DNA of 64,000 nucleotides from Sinorhizobium kostiense (GTDB taxonomy: Bacteria; Pseudomonadota; Alphaproteobacteria; Rhizobiales; Rhizobiaceae). This document shows, one piece after another, positions 34,435 through 43,578 of this stretch. How positions within the stretch are numbered: position 1 is the stretch's first letter; each line of letters starts with the position of its first letter. The DNA is taken from positions 1 to 64,000 of the forward strand of contig NZ_JAGILA010000008.1 in assembly GCF_017874595.1 (NCBI RefSeq). The letters run 5' to 3'. The notes beneath the pieces were generated by a model that ran no database searches, had not been told where the DNA came from, and saw only the letters and a program-made list of their open reading frames with translations. The position numbers and the translations under genes are program-made.

Positions 34435-35571
34435 CTACCGTCGCCGCAGGGACCGTAGAACGATCCATTTCAGCGGTCGCAGTCTCTGGTAAATACTGGT
34501 CGCTCGCAACCGTGTTCTCGCCCGCTGCCGTGCAAGATAGAGCCGGCCCCGCATCGTCACCGCCTCGCAGCGTTCCGAAAGCGCTATCGTCGTCCGACAG
34601 CTTTCCAGCTTCCAGGACTCGTTTCCGATGCCGAGATCCATCCATTCAAAGCCGTTATCGTGTAGCCACTTCAGCGACTTGTAGAACAGGATGCTTCCCG
34701 GAGAATGCTTCGACCACTCGCTGCCTTCAAAGGACAGCATGCTGGCATAGTAGCGCTTGTCCGCAACCAAGCCCCAAATCGTCGCGACAACGGTCTCGCC
34801 AGCCTTGAGGTAAAAAAGGAGCAGCATCTCCCCGCCGTGGAAAAGCGGCGTTCCGTCATTGAAGAAGGCGTATTTGTCGCTGTCGACATCGAAGCCCGGC
34901 ACCATCGTCTCCTCGAAGCGGCGCTGCTTCTGGCGGAGCATGACCTCCGTGATTTTGCTCACTTCATCGGGCGTCTGTGCGACGCGGAACTCCATGGGGG
35001 CCAGCCGCTCAAGGCCTCGAATCTTCCGAAGCAGCGTCGTGCGGCGCGGCACCTCTTCGTCGATCTCCTGCCAGGGCCGCCGCAGATCCGTCGCATGACA
35101 AGAGAGTTCGCTGTTGCGATCGCCAATATAGGCGAGAGGATTGGTCAGTTCCTCGACTTCCGCCGGCATCTTCACAAGGTCGATCATGTCGAACGCGGGC
35201 AGCTTCGCGACGATCTGCCGCCACAGATGCTCCGCGACTTCCCGCGACCAGCTTATCCCGGACCTGAAGAGAATGGGCGCGTTGTAGTCGGCGACATCAT
35301 GATCGACGTACTGGAGAAGGCGTGCGCCACCCCGGTGCAGAATGCGCAAGGCAAGAAACATCACGGGTAGCGAAGCTTCGTCCCGCACCTCGACAAATCG
35401 AAAGCTCTGCTGGCCAGAACGCCCGAAGCTGTCCAGCCACGCTTTGAGAAAAGTTACTGTCTGGAAGGGGTGGAAGCGCACGCCTTGAGCCGCGGAGCGG
35501 GCGTCACGGGGCCACTCCGGCGAGAGATCCTCCAGCCTTTCATGGATGGCTATCGTGAAATTTGTCGCCAC
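34435..35571 (-). CDS. CelD/FemAB-like GNAT acyltransferase
   Basis: The 378-residue protein matches the GNAT_6/CelD family: HPFQTVTFLKAWLDSFG near residue 30, ALRILHRGGARLLQYVDHDVADYNAP, and a C-terminal acetyltransferase part with GEMLLLFYLKAGETVVATIWGLVADKRYYASMLSFEGSEW and YKSLKWLHDNGFEWMDLGIGNESWK. CelD-like proteins are linked to exopolysaccharide or cellulose modification. The C-terminus is strongly basic. It stands alone; no glycan genes are adjacent. Confidence 0.85.
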   Translation of the reverse strand: MATNFTIAIHERLEDLSPEWPRDARSAAQGVRFHPFQTVTFLKAWLDSFGRSGQQSFRFVEVRDEASLPVMFLALRILHRGGARLLQYVDHDVADYNAPILFRSGISWSREVAEHLWRQIVAKLPAFDMIDLVKMPAEVEELTNPLAYIGDRNSELSCHATDLRRPWQEIDEEVPRRTTLLRKIRGLERLAPMEFRVAQTPDEVSKITEVMLRQKQRRFEETMVPGFDVDSDKYAFFNDGTPLFHGGEMLLLFYLKAGETVVATIWGLVADKRYYASMLSFEGSEWSKHSPGSILFYKSLKWLHDNGFEWMDLGIGNESWKLESCRTTIALSERCEAVTMRGRLYLARQRARTRLRATSIYQRLRPLKWIVLRSLRRR

Positions 35572-35672
35572 AGCGCTTCCGGTAGGTAGTGAGCATCGAC
35601 GTCGAAGGTGACAACCTTGGATTAAGATAAGGTTTGTACGGCGCTGAATTGTCGATCGAGGGCGGTTCCGGT

Positions 35673-36530
35673 TCAGCCGTCTAATCGCGGCAGTTCATCC
35701 GCCAACAGCGCGGCGAGATCAGATGGCGCATCCCCGGCTTTCGGGCGCAGGCGCAAACTGAACTCCGCAACCGGCAGCTCCGGCAAATCGAGGTTATCCG
35801 GTGCGGCGGCCATGCCGGACCCAAGGAACCGTCCTGTTCGCACCGTCATGGCGATGCCGCTCAGGACGGCGGCCCGGATGCCGGCGAGGCTCGGGCTGGT
35901 AGCAGCGATTCGGAACGGGCGTTTGGCATCCTCGAGGGCGGCAATGGCAGCCGATCGAAAGCCGCAGGGCGGATCGAGGACGGCCAAGGGAAGCTCGGTC
36001 TCGGCAAAGTTCAAGCCATTTTCCGAGCAGAGCCAGAGCATCGGTTCTCGAAGGACGAGGAGCTCGTCTGCGGCGGGTCCTTGTCTCATCGTCAGCAGAA
36101 TGTCGATCTGGCCCTGCTCGTAGGCGGCGGTCAGTTCCTTCGTCCGGCCGATCCTAAGATCGAGACGAACCCGCGGATGGGATCGGGCAAAACGCCGCAA
36201 AAGCGCGGGAAGGGCGGTGTCGGCGAAATCCTGCGTGCTGCCAAGCGCGATGCGGCCATCTGCGCGAGCCCCTTTGAGGCTGAGCCAGGCGTCCCGGTGG
36301 GCCTCGAGAATGCGGCGGGCATGGTCCACGAACTCCTCACCCACGGGCGTCAATGATCGCCCACGCCCCGCCGGCGCGAGAAGCGTTTCGCCGACGAGTG
36401 CTTCGAGCCGTTGCATCTGGGCGGTCACGGCGGAGGGAGATCGGTTGACCATTGCCGCTGCACGGGCGAGCGACCCTCCTTCGGCAAAGGCGAGAAAGGT
36501 TCGCAGCAGGTCGGGGTCGATCATTCGCAT
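35673..36530 (-). CDS. LysR-family regulator, divergent to tautomerase
   Basis: The 285-residue protein starts with the LysR HTH (DLLRTFLAFAEGGSLARAAAMVNRSPSAVTAQMQRLEALVG) and has the effector domain with GRIALGSTQDFADTALPALLRRF. It is divergent from the tautomerase gene at 36635 across 104 bp, the usual arrangement for a LysR protein controlling its neighbour. No strong ribosome-binding site is seen. Confidence 0.92.
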   Translation of the reverse strand: MRMIDPDLLRTFLAFAEGGSLARAAAMVNRSPSAVTAQMQRLEALVGETLLAPAGRGRSLTPVGEEFVDHARRILEAHRDAWLSLKGARADGRIALGSTQDFADTALPALLRRFARSHPRVRLDLRIGRTKELTAAYEQGQIDILLTMRQGPAADELLVLREPMLWLCSENGLNFAETELPLAVLDPPCGFRSAAIAALEDAKRPFRIAATSPSLAGIRAAVLSGIAMTVRTGRFLGSGMAAAPDNLDLPELPVAEFSLRLRPKAGDAPSDLAALLADELPRLDG

Positions 36531-36634
36531 AATTCAATATTATGGAATCGTATCTGCGAAACAATTCAATTTTACTGCAACATCAATGATGGCAGCCTTC
36601 CGGTGCTACCAAGCTATCCAGGAAAGGACCTCTC

Positions 36635-37039
36635 ATGCCGATCATAAACGTCACAGTCGCCGCAGAGCCTGATTCCGATCTTTCCGCCAGAATAGCGCGG
36701 CTGGTCAGCGAGCTTACCCGGATGCACCTGCGCAAGGACCCTTTCGTCACTGCAGTGACGATCAGCTATGTCGAGCCGCAGCACTGGTTCGCTGGCGGAA
36801 GCTCGATCGCAAGCCAGGACACGAGCAGCTTCTGGCTCGATATCAAGGTGGTCGACGGCACCAACACCAAGCAAGAACTGGCCGCCTATATCGAGGCGAT
36901 CTTCGGCGGCTTCGAGACACTTCTCCAAAAGGTGCACCCGGAGAGCTACGTGCTCGTGCACGAGGTTCCCGCCGCGGCCTACGGCTATGGCGGGAAGACC
37001 CAGGAGTTTCGCTTCATCAGCGGCCGGCTCGCCGCATGA
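36635..37039 (+). CDS. Tautomerase-family protein, long form
   Basis: The 134-residue protein begins MPIINVTVAA, so after Met removal Pro is the N-terminal catalytic base of the 4-oxalocrotonate tautomerase superfamily. At 134 residues it is a long form (the classical subunit is about 62), possibly two fused beta-alpha-beta units. AAGGA lies upstream. Substrate unknown; it is probably induced by the divergent LysR protein. Confidence 0.85.
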   Translation: MPIINVTVAAEPDSDLSARIARLVSELTRMHLRKDPFVTAVTISYVEPQHWFAGGSSIASQDTSSFWLDIKVVDGTNTKQELAAYIEAIFGGFETLLQKVHPESYVLVHEVPAAAYGYGGKTQEFRFISGRLAA

Positions 37040-37056
37040 CCACCAAGGAAGTTGTG

Positions 37057-37079
37057 AGGGGCGTCGTGCAGGCGCCCCT
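37057..37079. terminator. Hairpin between convergent tautomerase and ABC ATPase genes
   Basis: AGGGGCG (37057-37063) pairs with CGCCCCT (37073-37079) across a 9-nt loop, followed by TTCTC. It lies in the 50-bp gap between two convergent stop codons. Confidence 0.6.
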
Positions 37080-37090
37080 TCTCATGCGAG

Positions 37091-38140
37091 TTACGCCGCC
37101 TGGCGGTCGCCGCTGTCGCTCGCCGGGCTCACCATGCCCGCGATGATCGTCTGCAGGTCGATGGCGCCGATCGGCCGGCCGGCGGCATCGACCACATGGG
37201 CGGTATTGATGTGCGCGCCGGTCATCGTTCGCGCGGCCGCCTCGAGGACAGTGCCGGCGGGAAGCGGCAGGCCCTCGGGGCTGCCGGAAAGCGGGCGCAT
37301 CAGGGTGTCGACGTGGACGACGCGGCCGCGGTTCACTTCCTTGACAAAGGCGGTGATGTAATCATCCGCCGGCGAAAGCACGATCTCCTGCCCGGTTCCC
37401 TGCTGCACGACGCCGCCGTCGCGCAGGATGGCGATCTTGTCGCCGAGCCTCAGCGCTTCATCGAGGTCATGGGTAATGAAGACGACGGTCTTCTTCAATT
37501 CTTGCTGCAGGTCCAGGAGTACCGTCTGCATATCGACGCGGATGAGCGGATCGAGCGCCGAATAGGCCTCGTCCATGAGCAGGATCTCGGCATCGTTGGT
37601 GAGAGCCCGGGCAAGCCCGACGCGTTGCTGCATGCCGCCGGAGAGCTGGTTGGGGTAGTGTTTCTCGAATCCTTTGAGGCTCACGCGCTCGATCCAGCCA
37701 AGTGCGCGCTTTTCGCTCTCGCGTCGATCGACGCCCTGAATCTCCAGCCCGTAGACGGTGTTTTCGAGAACGTTCCGGTGCGGCAGCAGGGCGAACTTCT
37801 GGAACACCATCGCCGTCTTGTGGCGGCGGAATTGGCGAAGGTCGTTCTCGTTCATCTTGCAGACGTCGACACCGTCATAGAGCACTTCGCCGGCGGTCGG
37901 ATCGATCAGCCGGTTGATGTGGCGGATGAGCGTCGATTTGCCGGAGCCCGAAAGCCCCATCACCACCGTGATGCAGCCGCCGGGCATGGAGATGTTGATG
38001 TCCTGAAGGCCGAGCACATGGCCGTGTTTCTCGTTGAGCTCGGCTTTGCTCATGCCGTTCTTGACGAGATCTATGTATTCCCGCCCGCGGGGGCCGAAGA
38101 TCTTGTAAAGGTTCTTGACCTCGATTGCGTGACTAGCCAT
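37091..38140 (-). CDS. Glycine betaine/choline ABC transporter ATP-binding protein (ProV/OpuAA type)
   Basis: The 349-residue protein has the OpuAA-type start (VKNLYKIFGPRGREYIDLVKNGMSKAELNEKHGHVLGLQDI), Walker A GLSGSGKS, signature LSGGMQQRVGLARAL, Walker B EILLMDEAYSALD and a C-terminal CBS-like region that usually senses ionic strength. GGAGG lies before the ATG at 38140. That start overlaps the stop codon of a permease remnant, so the ATPase was originally coupled to a permease now missing. Confidence 0.9.
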   Translation of the reverse strand: MASHAIEVKNLYKIFGPRGREYIDLVKNGMSKAELNEKHGHVLGLQDINISMPGGCITVVMGLSGSGKSTLIRHINRLIDPTAGEVLYDGVDVCKMNENDLRQFRRHKTAMVFQKFALLPHRNVLENTVYGLEIQGVDRRESEKRALGWIERVSLKGFEKHYPNQLSGGMQQRVGLARALTNDAEILLMDEAYSALDPLIRVDMQTVLLDLQQELKKTVVFITHDLDEALRLGDKIAILRDGGVVQQGTGQEIVLSPADDYITAFVKEVNRGRVVHVDTLMRPLSGSPEGLPLPAGTVLEAAARTMTGAHINTAHVVDAAGRPIGAIDLQTIIAGMVSPASDSGDRQAA

Positions 38141-38240
38141 GAACAACCTCCGTATGCGTCTGCAGCCGTCCGCCGAAGGCCTGGCTGGCACGATCGAAAA
38201 TGATGGCGATGCCATTTCCGGCAACGCCGTGGAAGGCGCA
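38133..38240 (-). pseudogene. C-terminal remnant of the betaine transporter permease
   Basis: In the minus-strand frame ending at TAG 38133-38135 the sequence reads GIAIIFDRASQAFGGR then LQTHTEVVHG-stop, which looks like the end of an OpuAB/ProW permease (the family typically ends with an A-I-I-x-D-R-x-[ST]-Q helix end). Only about 35 codons are recognisable; further upstream the sequence loses membrane character and reaches the binding protein stop within 160 bp. The stop overlaps the ATPase start by 8 nt. So almost the whole permease has been deleted. Confidence 0.6.
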
Positions 38241-38402
38241 ACAATGCGGATCCTGCGCCGCCATTTCAAAACGCCAGCCGCAGCAATGTGACAGGGCGAG
38301 GCGTTATCCGCTGTGCTATTTGCGACACAGCAAAAGCCGCTGCGTCGTTAAGCGATCGACGGGAGGGCCGCAGCGGGGGGCCACAGGATCCGTCAATCCT
38401 AT

Positions 38403-39401
38403 TCAAAGGGCCGCCTTCACCTTCGCGGCGACGTCCGGCCGCACCCATTTTCCCCAGATGTCCGGAAAATTCTGCAGGAAATGACGGGCGGCGTCCATGT
38501 TCGTGGCGCGGTTCTGATCCATCCAGGCGAGAATCTTGTTGACCGTCGCATTGTCCCATTCGCGCGTCATGACGTAATCCATGGCATCGCCTGACTTCTC
38601 GGAAAAGGACTTCGTCACCACGGTGAACACATCGGAGACCGGGTAGGAATTGACCTTGGGGTTAGGGCAGGCGGGAACGGAAGTGCAATTGTCCCACTCG
38701 GCCCTGTCATGGTCGACGCCGAAGGAAAGGCGGATCATCTCGTATTTGCCGAGGATGGCGGTGGGCGCCCAATAATAGCCGAGCCAGCCGGTTTTCTTGT
38801 CGAAGGCCTCGGCGATGGAACGGTCGAGTTTGACGGCCGAGTCGGAACCGATCAGCTTGAAACCGGCATTCTCCGCTTCGAGCGCCTTGAAGAGATTTGC
38901 CGTCGAGACCTGGCAGTTCCAGGCGGGGGGGCAATTGTGGACCGCGCCCTTCGAGGGATCGTCCGGGGCCGGGAAGAGTTCGGGCTGCTTCAAGGCGTCC
39001 TGGACGGTCTTGATCTCCGGATGCTCGTCGGCGATGAATTTCGGGATCCACCAACCTTCGACGCCGCCTTCGCTCAAGATCCTCGCAGCCTGGATGAGGC
39101 GACCTTCATCGACCGCCTTATCGAGCGGCGTGCGGATCGAGCCGATCCAGAGCTCCGGCGCCATGTCGGGCTCGCCCTTCTCGTTCATCGAGGCGAAGGT
39201 CGGTATCGTGTCGCCTCCAACAACGGTCACGCTGCAGCCGTAGCCGTTCTCCAGGATGAACTTGTCCACCTGGGCGGCGATGCCGGCGGAGGCCCAGTTC
39301 ATTTCGGCAATGCTGACATTGCCGCATTCTGCAGCCCCGGCCGAGCCCGCCAGCGCGTAGAAGCCTCCGGCAAAAAGCGCTGAGGCGATGAGGCTTCTCA
39401 T
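38403..39401 (-). CDS. Glycine betaine/choline ABC transporter substrate-binding protein (OpuAC type)
   Basis: The 332-residue exported protein has a signal peptide (MRSLIASALFAGGFYALAGSAGA), then VSIAEMNWASAGIAAQVDKFIL, a typical OpuAC start, and MAPELWIGSIRTPLDKAV, EGWWIPKFIADEHPEI and GYYWAPTAILGKYEMIRL, where Trp/Tyr residues would form the aromatic cage for a quaternary amine. Three cysteine pairs may be disulfides. Without the adjacent permease it can only work if another permease is supplied elsewhere. Confidence 0.9.
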   Translation of the reverse strand: MRSLIASALFAGGFYALAGSAGAAECGNVSIAEMNWASAGIAAQVDKFILENGYGCSVTVVGGDTIPTFASMNEKGEPDMAPELWIGSIRTPLDKAVDEGRLIQAARILSEGGVEGWWIPKFIADEHPEIKTVQDALKQPELFPAPDDPSKGAVHNCPPAWNCQVSTANLFKALEAENAGFKLIGSDSAVKLDRSIAEAFDKKTGWLGYYWAPTAILGKYEMIRLSFGVDHDRAEWDNCTSVPACPNPKVNSYPVSDVFTVVTKSFSEKSGDAMDYVMTREWDNATVNKILAWMDQNRATNMDAARHFLQNFPDIWGKWVRPDVAAKVKAAL

Positions 39402-39768
39402 CTCGTCACGATCCTTCGAAATTCTTCCAGCCACGGTCAGGCACCCTAGGTTCAAGACCCTAGGACGAGAAATCAAGTTCTTCAACAAATTAGCATCGAA
39501 CGGCATCGATGGGCAGAGGCCGCCAGGTCTTGGAAAACTCCGAAATTCACCTTTGCTTAAGCTATCAATAACGATCCGGTAAGGTTGTGGAGATAATTGT
39601 TTGCCTGCGGCGGACGACTGCCGCAGGTCCGGATCAGGTGTTGCGTTCCGGACCTGACTTTCCGTCAGTCTTCAGTGACCAATCGGTTGCCATCGGATTG
39701 TCGCCGGCAATCGCGAAAAAGCCGCTCCCGTTTCTTTGCGCCTGAAGCGTTGGATGATACGGGAAGGC
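39402..39768. other. Intergenic region with two hairpins
   Basis: This region holds the promoter of the binding-protein gene (leftward) and of cobQ (rightward). Two overlapping hairpins occur: CCTGCGGC/GCCGCAGG (39604-39627) and GGTCCGGA/TCCGGACC (39626-39654). I do not find a B12 box (AGCCAGGAGACC-like), so cobQ appears not to be under a riboswitch of its own here. Confidence 0.55.
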
Positions 39769-41223
39769 ATGACACGCAAGATCATGCTGCAAGGCACCGG
39801 CTCGGATGTCGGCAAATCGGTACTGGTGGCGGGGCTCTGCCGGCTCGCCTCCAATCGCGGCCTCAAGGTCAGGCCGTTCAAGCCACAGAACATGTCGAAC
39901 AATGCCGCCGTCTCCGATGATGGCGGGGAGATCGGGCGGGCGCAATGGCTGCAGTCGCTCGCAGCACGCGTGCCCTCCTCGGTGCATATGAATCCGGTGC
40001 TCCTGAAACCGCAATCGGATGTCGGCAGCCAAATCATCCTGCAGGGCAAGGTCGCGGGAAAGGCGAGGGGGAAGGAATACCAGGCGCTGAAGCCGAAACT
40101 TCTCGGCGCGGTGATGGAGAGCTTCGAATTCATTTCGTCCGATGCCGATCTCGTCGTCGTCGAGGGTGCGGGCTCGCCGGCCGAAATCAACCTGCGTGCC
40201 GGCGATATAGCCAATATGGGCTTTGCCACACGCGCCGGCGTGCCGGTCGTGCTCGTCGGCGACATCGATCGCGGCGGCGTCATCGCCTCGCTCGTCGGCA
40301 CGCATGCGATCCTGCCGGAGGAAGACCGACTCATGGTCACCGGCTACCTCATCAACAAGTTTCGCGGCGATGTTTCGCTCTTCGACGATGGCGTATCGGC
40401 GATCCATCGGTTCACCGGCTGGCCCTGCTTCGGCATCGTCCCGTGGCTGAAAAGCGCCGGGCGCTTGCCGGCGGAGGACTCCGTCGTTCTGGAGAAGCTT
40501 GCCCGTGGCGGCGGCAAGGCACTGAAGATCGCGGTCCCCGTCCTTTCGCGCATCGCCAATTTCGACGACCTCGATCCGCTCGCGGCGGAGCCCGAAGTCG
40601 ATCTCGTCTTCGTGCGACCGGGCACGCCGTTGCCCGATGATGCCGGCCTCGTCATTATTCCGGGCTCGAAGTCGACCATCGCCGATCTTGAGGACTTCCG
40701 CGCCCAGGGCTGGGACCGCGACCTTGAGCGGCATGTCAGGCGCGGGGGCCGGGTGGTCGGCATCTGCGGCGGCTACCAGATGCTGGGCAGCCGCGTCACC
40801 GATCCGCTTGGCATCGAGGGCAGCGAGCGCGAGATCACCGGCCTGGGGCTGCTTGCGGTCGAAACCGAAATGGCGCCGGAAAAGACCGTGCGCAACAGCC
40901 GCGCCTGGTCGCTGCAATATGATGTTGCGCTTGAAGGCTATGAAATCCATCTCGGCAGGACGGCGGGTCCGGATTGCGCGCGTGCGACGGTCTCGATCGA
41001 CGGCCGGTCGGACGGGGCGATGTCGCCGGACGGCAAGGTGATGGGAACCTATCTCCACGGCCTCTTCGGCAGCGATGGCTACCGTGCGGCGCTTCTGAAA
41101 AGCTTCGGCATCGAGGGCGGAGGGATCAACTATCGCCAGTCGGTCGACGCCGCGCTCGACGATATTGCCGCCGAACTCGAGGCGGTGCTGGATCGGGCCT
41201 GGCTCGATCGGCTGCTGGGGTAG
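39769..41223 (+). CDS. cobQ: Cobyric acid synthase
   Basis: The 484-residue protein starts [21 protein letters not shown] (P-loop-like amidotransferase start), continues with [26 protein letters not shown] and has the glutamine-amidotransferase domain with [14 protein letters not shown] carrying the nucleophilic Cys, and a His near [13 protein letters not shown]. It amidates adenosylcobyrinic acid a,c-diamide at four side chains, giving cobyric acid. ATG 39769 follows GGGAAGG. It stands alone, 5 kb from the cobPWNO operon. Confidence 0.95.
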   Translation: MTRKIMLQGTGSDVGKSVLVAGLCRLASNRGLKVRPFKPQNMSNNAAVSDDGGEIGRAQWLQSLAARVPSSVHMNPVLLKPQSDVGSQIILQGKVAGKARGKEYQALKPKLLGAVMESFEFISSDADLVVVEGAGSPAEINLRAGDIANMGFATRAGVPVVLVGDIDRGGVIASLVGTHAILPEEDRLMVTGYLINKFRGDVSLFDDGVSAIHRFTGWPCFGIVPWLKSAGRLPAEDSVVLEKLARGGGKALKIAVPVLSRIANFDDLDPLAAEPEVDLVFVRPGTPLPDDAGLVIIPGSKSTIADLEDFRAQGWDRDLERHVRRGGRVVGICGGYQMLGSRVTDPLGIEGSEREITGLGLLAVETEMAPEKTVRNSRAWSLQYDVALEGYEIHLGRTAGPDCARATVSIDGRSDGAMSPDGKVMGTYLHGLFGSDGYRAALLKSFGIEGGGINYRQSVDAALDDIAAELEAVLDRAWLDRLLG

Positions 41224-41381
41224 GCACCCCTGGCTTGCAGTCCGATCGGGGAAGGTTTCCATGCGCACTACACCGATTGTTCATGATTGCGCAGGCGCCG
41301 CGATAGATGCAGCATAGCGCAGGTGGCGGAGATCCCGGAGCGCACTGACTGCGGCACGGGAGTAAGCTCGGACCGCAGTTC

Positions 41382-43550
41382 ATGACCCGCGCGCAACTTC
41401 TTGGCGTCCTTACGGGCCTCGCGCTTGTCGCGGCGCTGACGTCGCTGCGCGCAAGCGATCCGCCATTGCTGAAATCTGCACGCGAAGCCACGTTCGACGA
41501 ATACCAGAGCATCGCGCCCCGTGCCTTCGAGGATCTGCCCGTTCGTGTCGTCGACATTGACGAGGAATCGCTCAAGACATTCGGCCAATGGCCCTGGCCA
41601 AGGGACCGGATGGCGCTGTTGGTGGCGCGGCTTTCCGAAATGGGCGCGGCCGTGATCGCCTTCGATGTTCTTTTCTCAGAGCCCGACCGCCTGTCGCCGC
41701 GTTCGGTGCTCCGGGATGTCAAGGGCATCGATCCGGCCCTCGTCCGCCGTTTGCCGGACAATGACGAGATCCTTGCCCAGACGATCGCCGGAAAACCGGT
41801 GGTCCTCGGCTTCGCCCTTTCCAATGACGGAAGCTATCGACCGCCCGTCAAGGCCGGCTTTGCCTTCACCGGCGAGAGCCCGTTCGGGGCGCCGCCGCAT
41901 CTTGCCGCCGCGACGCCGATCAGGCCCGGGCTCGAGGCGAATGCCGCCGGCATCGGCCATATCAGCCTCAATCCGGAAGGTTCATCCGGCATCGTTCGCA
42001 GCGTGCCGCTGCTCCTCAGCGATGGCGAGCAGCTCTATCCCAATCTTGCGCTCGAAGCGCTGCGCGTCGCACAAGGCGCCTCGACCTATCTCTTGGCGGG
42101 CGCGACGGATGTGGCGGATACCATTACGGAGATCAGGGTCGGCGACTTCGTCATTCCGGTCACGGCTGCAGGAGAGCTATGGCTCTATGTCAGCCCGGAC
42201 CGGCCGGAGAGATATGTCTCGGCGGGTCGCATCCTTGCGCAGGATGGCATCGCTCAGGATGTGAAGGCCGCCATCGACGGCAGCATTGTCTTCGTCGGCA
42301 CCTCGGCCGCAGGGCTGCTGGACATCCGAGCAACCGCTCTCGGGCACAATGTACCCGGCGTATCGCTGCACGCGCAGACGGTCGAGCAGATCATTTCGGG
42401 GCGTTTTCTTGCCCGCCCGGACTGGGCCGACGGGCTCGAAATCCTCTCCATCGCCGTCGCAGGCAGCCTGCTTGTGTTGCTGACGACCTTCGTCAGCCCG
42501 GCCGTGGCGTTGGCGTGTGGCCTGCTGATCACCGCCCTTGCGCTCGTCGCCTCATGGCTCGCCTTCCGTTATGGCGGGCTTCTGTTCGATCCCCTGGCGC
42601 CGATCTTTTTCGGGTCCGTCACGCATTTCGCAGCGACGGCCTACCGCTTCCTGGTGACCGACAGGGAGCGGCGCGTCGTTCGGCGTGCGTTCGGTCAATA
42701 TCTCTCGCCGTCATTGCTCCACCGGATCGAGCATACCCGGAACGCCTTGCGCCTCGGTGGCGACGACCGCGAGCTGACGATCATGTTCGTCGACGTGCGC
42801 AATTTCACCGAGATCAGCGAGCGCCTGTCGCCGACCGAGGTGGTTCGCTTCCTCAACACGCTGCTCGACGCGCTGAGCCGCCACGTCGTCGACAATGAGG
42901 GCACGCTCGACAAGTTCATCGGCGATTCGATCATGGCCTTCTGGAACGCCCCGGTCGATGTCGCAGACCACCCCAAGAAGGCCGTCCGTGCCGCCCTGGC
43001 GATGCGCGAGGCGCTAGTCCACCTGAACGAGCGCGATGCGTTTGGCTTCGGCGCCAAACGAAAGGTCGCGATCGGGATCGGCATCCACTCGGGGGTTGCC
43101 TGCGTCGGCAATATGGGCGCTGAAACGCATTTCAACTATTCGGCCGTCGGCGATGCGGTGAATGTGGCCGCGCGGATCGAAGCGGCCTGCAAGGATGTCG
43201 GTTTCGATATCCTCGTCTCCGAGACGACGGCGCAGGCGCTTGGCCGTTTCGCGCTGCTCGATGCGGGCGCGCTGGCGCTGAAAGGCAAGAGCACGCGAAG
43301 CCGGGTCTTTGCCGTGCTCGGTGACGAGAAACTTGCCGCCTCCGCGGCATTCACGGAACTTCAGCCTATTCACGGGCAGCTTGTCGAGGCTCTTCGCCTG
43401 CGTTCGCCAGATGCGCGCCGGGTTCTGAGCACGGCCAAGCTGCAGGCGGCGGCCCTTGCCCCCGGTCTTGGGGAGTTCTATCGCCGGATTTCACGTCGTG
43501 CCGAGCATTTTGCCGATGCGCCGGCAGCAAGGGGGCGAGCCGGGGAGTGA
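41382..43550 (+). CDS. CHASE2-domain class III adenylate/guanylate cyclase
   Basis: The 722-residue protein has an N-terminal helix, a periplasmic CHASE2 sensor region (PVRVVDIDEESLKTFGQWPWPRDRMA; VIAFDVLFSEPDR; GNPD-like repeats), three transmembrane segments around residues 350-420, and a cytosolic cyclase domain: ELTIMFVDVRNFTEISERLSPTEVV with metal-binding Asp, GTLDKFIGDSIMAFWNAP, and YSAVGDAVNVAARIEAACK. It would make cAMP in response to an extracytoplasmic cue. The convergent neighbour is a FecR-domain protein, a pairing often seen in rhizobia. Confidence 0.92.
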   Translation: MTRAQLLGVLTGLALVAALTSLRASDPPLLKSAREATFDEYQSIAPRAFEDLPVRVVDIDEESLKTFGQWPWPRDRMALLVARLSEMGAAVIAFDVLFSEPDRLSPRSVLRDVKGIDPALVRRLPDNDEILAQTIAGKPVVLGFALSNDGSYRPPVKAGFAFTGESPFGAPPHLAAATPIRPGLEANAAGIGHISLNPEGSSGIVRSVPLLLSDGEQLYPNLALEALRVAQGASTYLLAGATDVADTITEIRVGDFVIPVTAAGELWLYVSPDRPERYVSAGRILAQDGIAQDVKAAIDGSIVFVGTSAAGLLDIRATALGHNVPGVSLHAQTVEQIISGRFLARPDWADGLEILSIAVAGSLLVLLTTFVSPAVALACGLLITALALVASWLAFRYGGLLFDPLAPIFFGSVTHFAATAYRFLVTDRERRVVRRAFGQYLSPSLLHRIEHTRNALRLGGDDRELTIMFVDVRNFTEISERLSPTEVVRFLNTLLDALSRHVVDNEGTLDKFIGDSIMAFWNAPVDVADHPKKAVRAALAMREALVHLNERDAFGFGAKRKVAIGIGIHSGVACVGNMGAETHFNYSAVGDAVNVAARIEAACKDVGFDILVSETTAQALGRFALLDAGALALKGKSTRSRVFAVLGDEKLAASAAFTELQPIHGQLVEALRLRSPDARRVLSTAKLQAAALAPGLGEFYRRISRRAEHFADAPAARGRAGE

Positions 43551-43578
43551 TGCTGCGTCGCAAGGGGGCAGACGACGC

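Noticed and set aside
39604..39654. Riboswitch before cobQ
   Set aside because: Hairpins are present but none of the conserved cobalamin riboswitch boxes, unlike the region before cobP.
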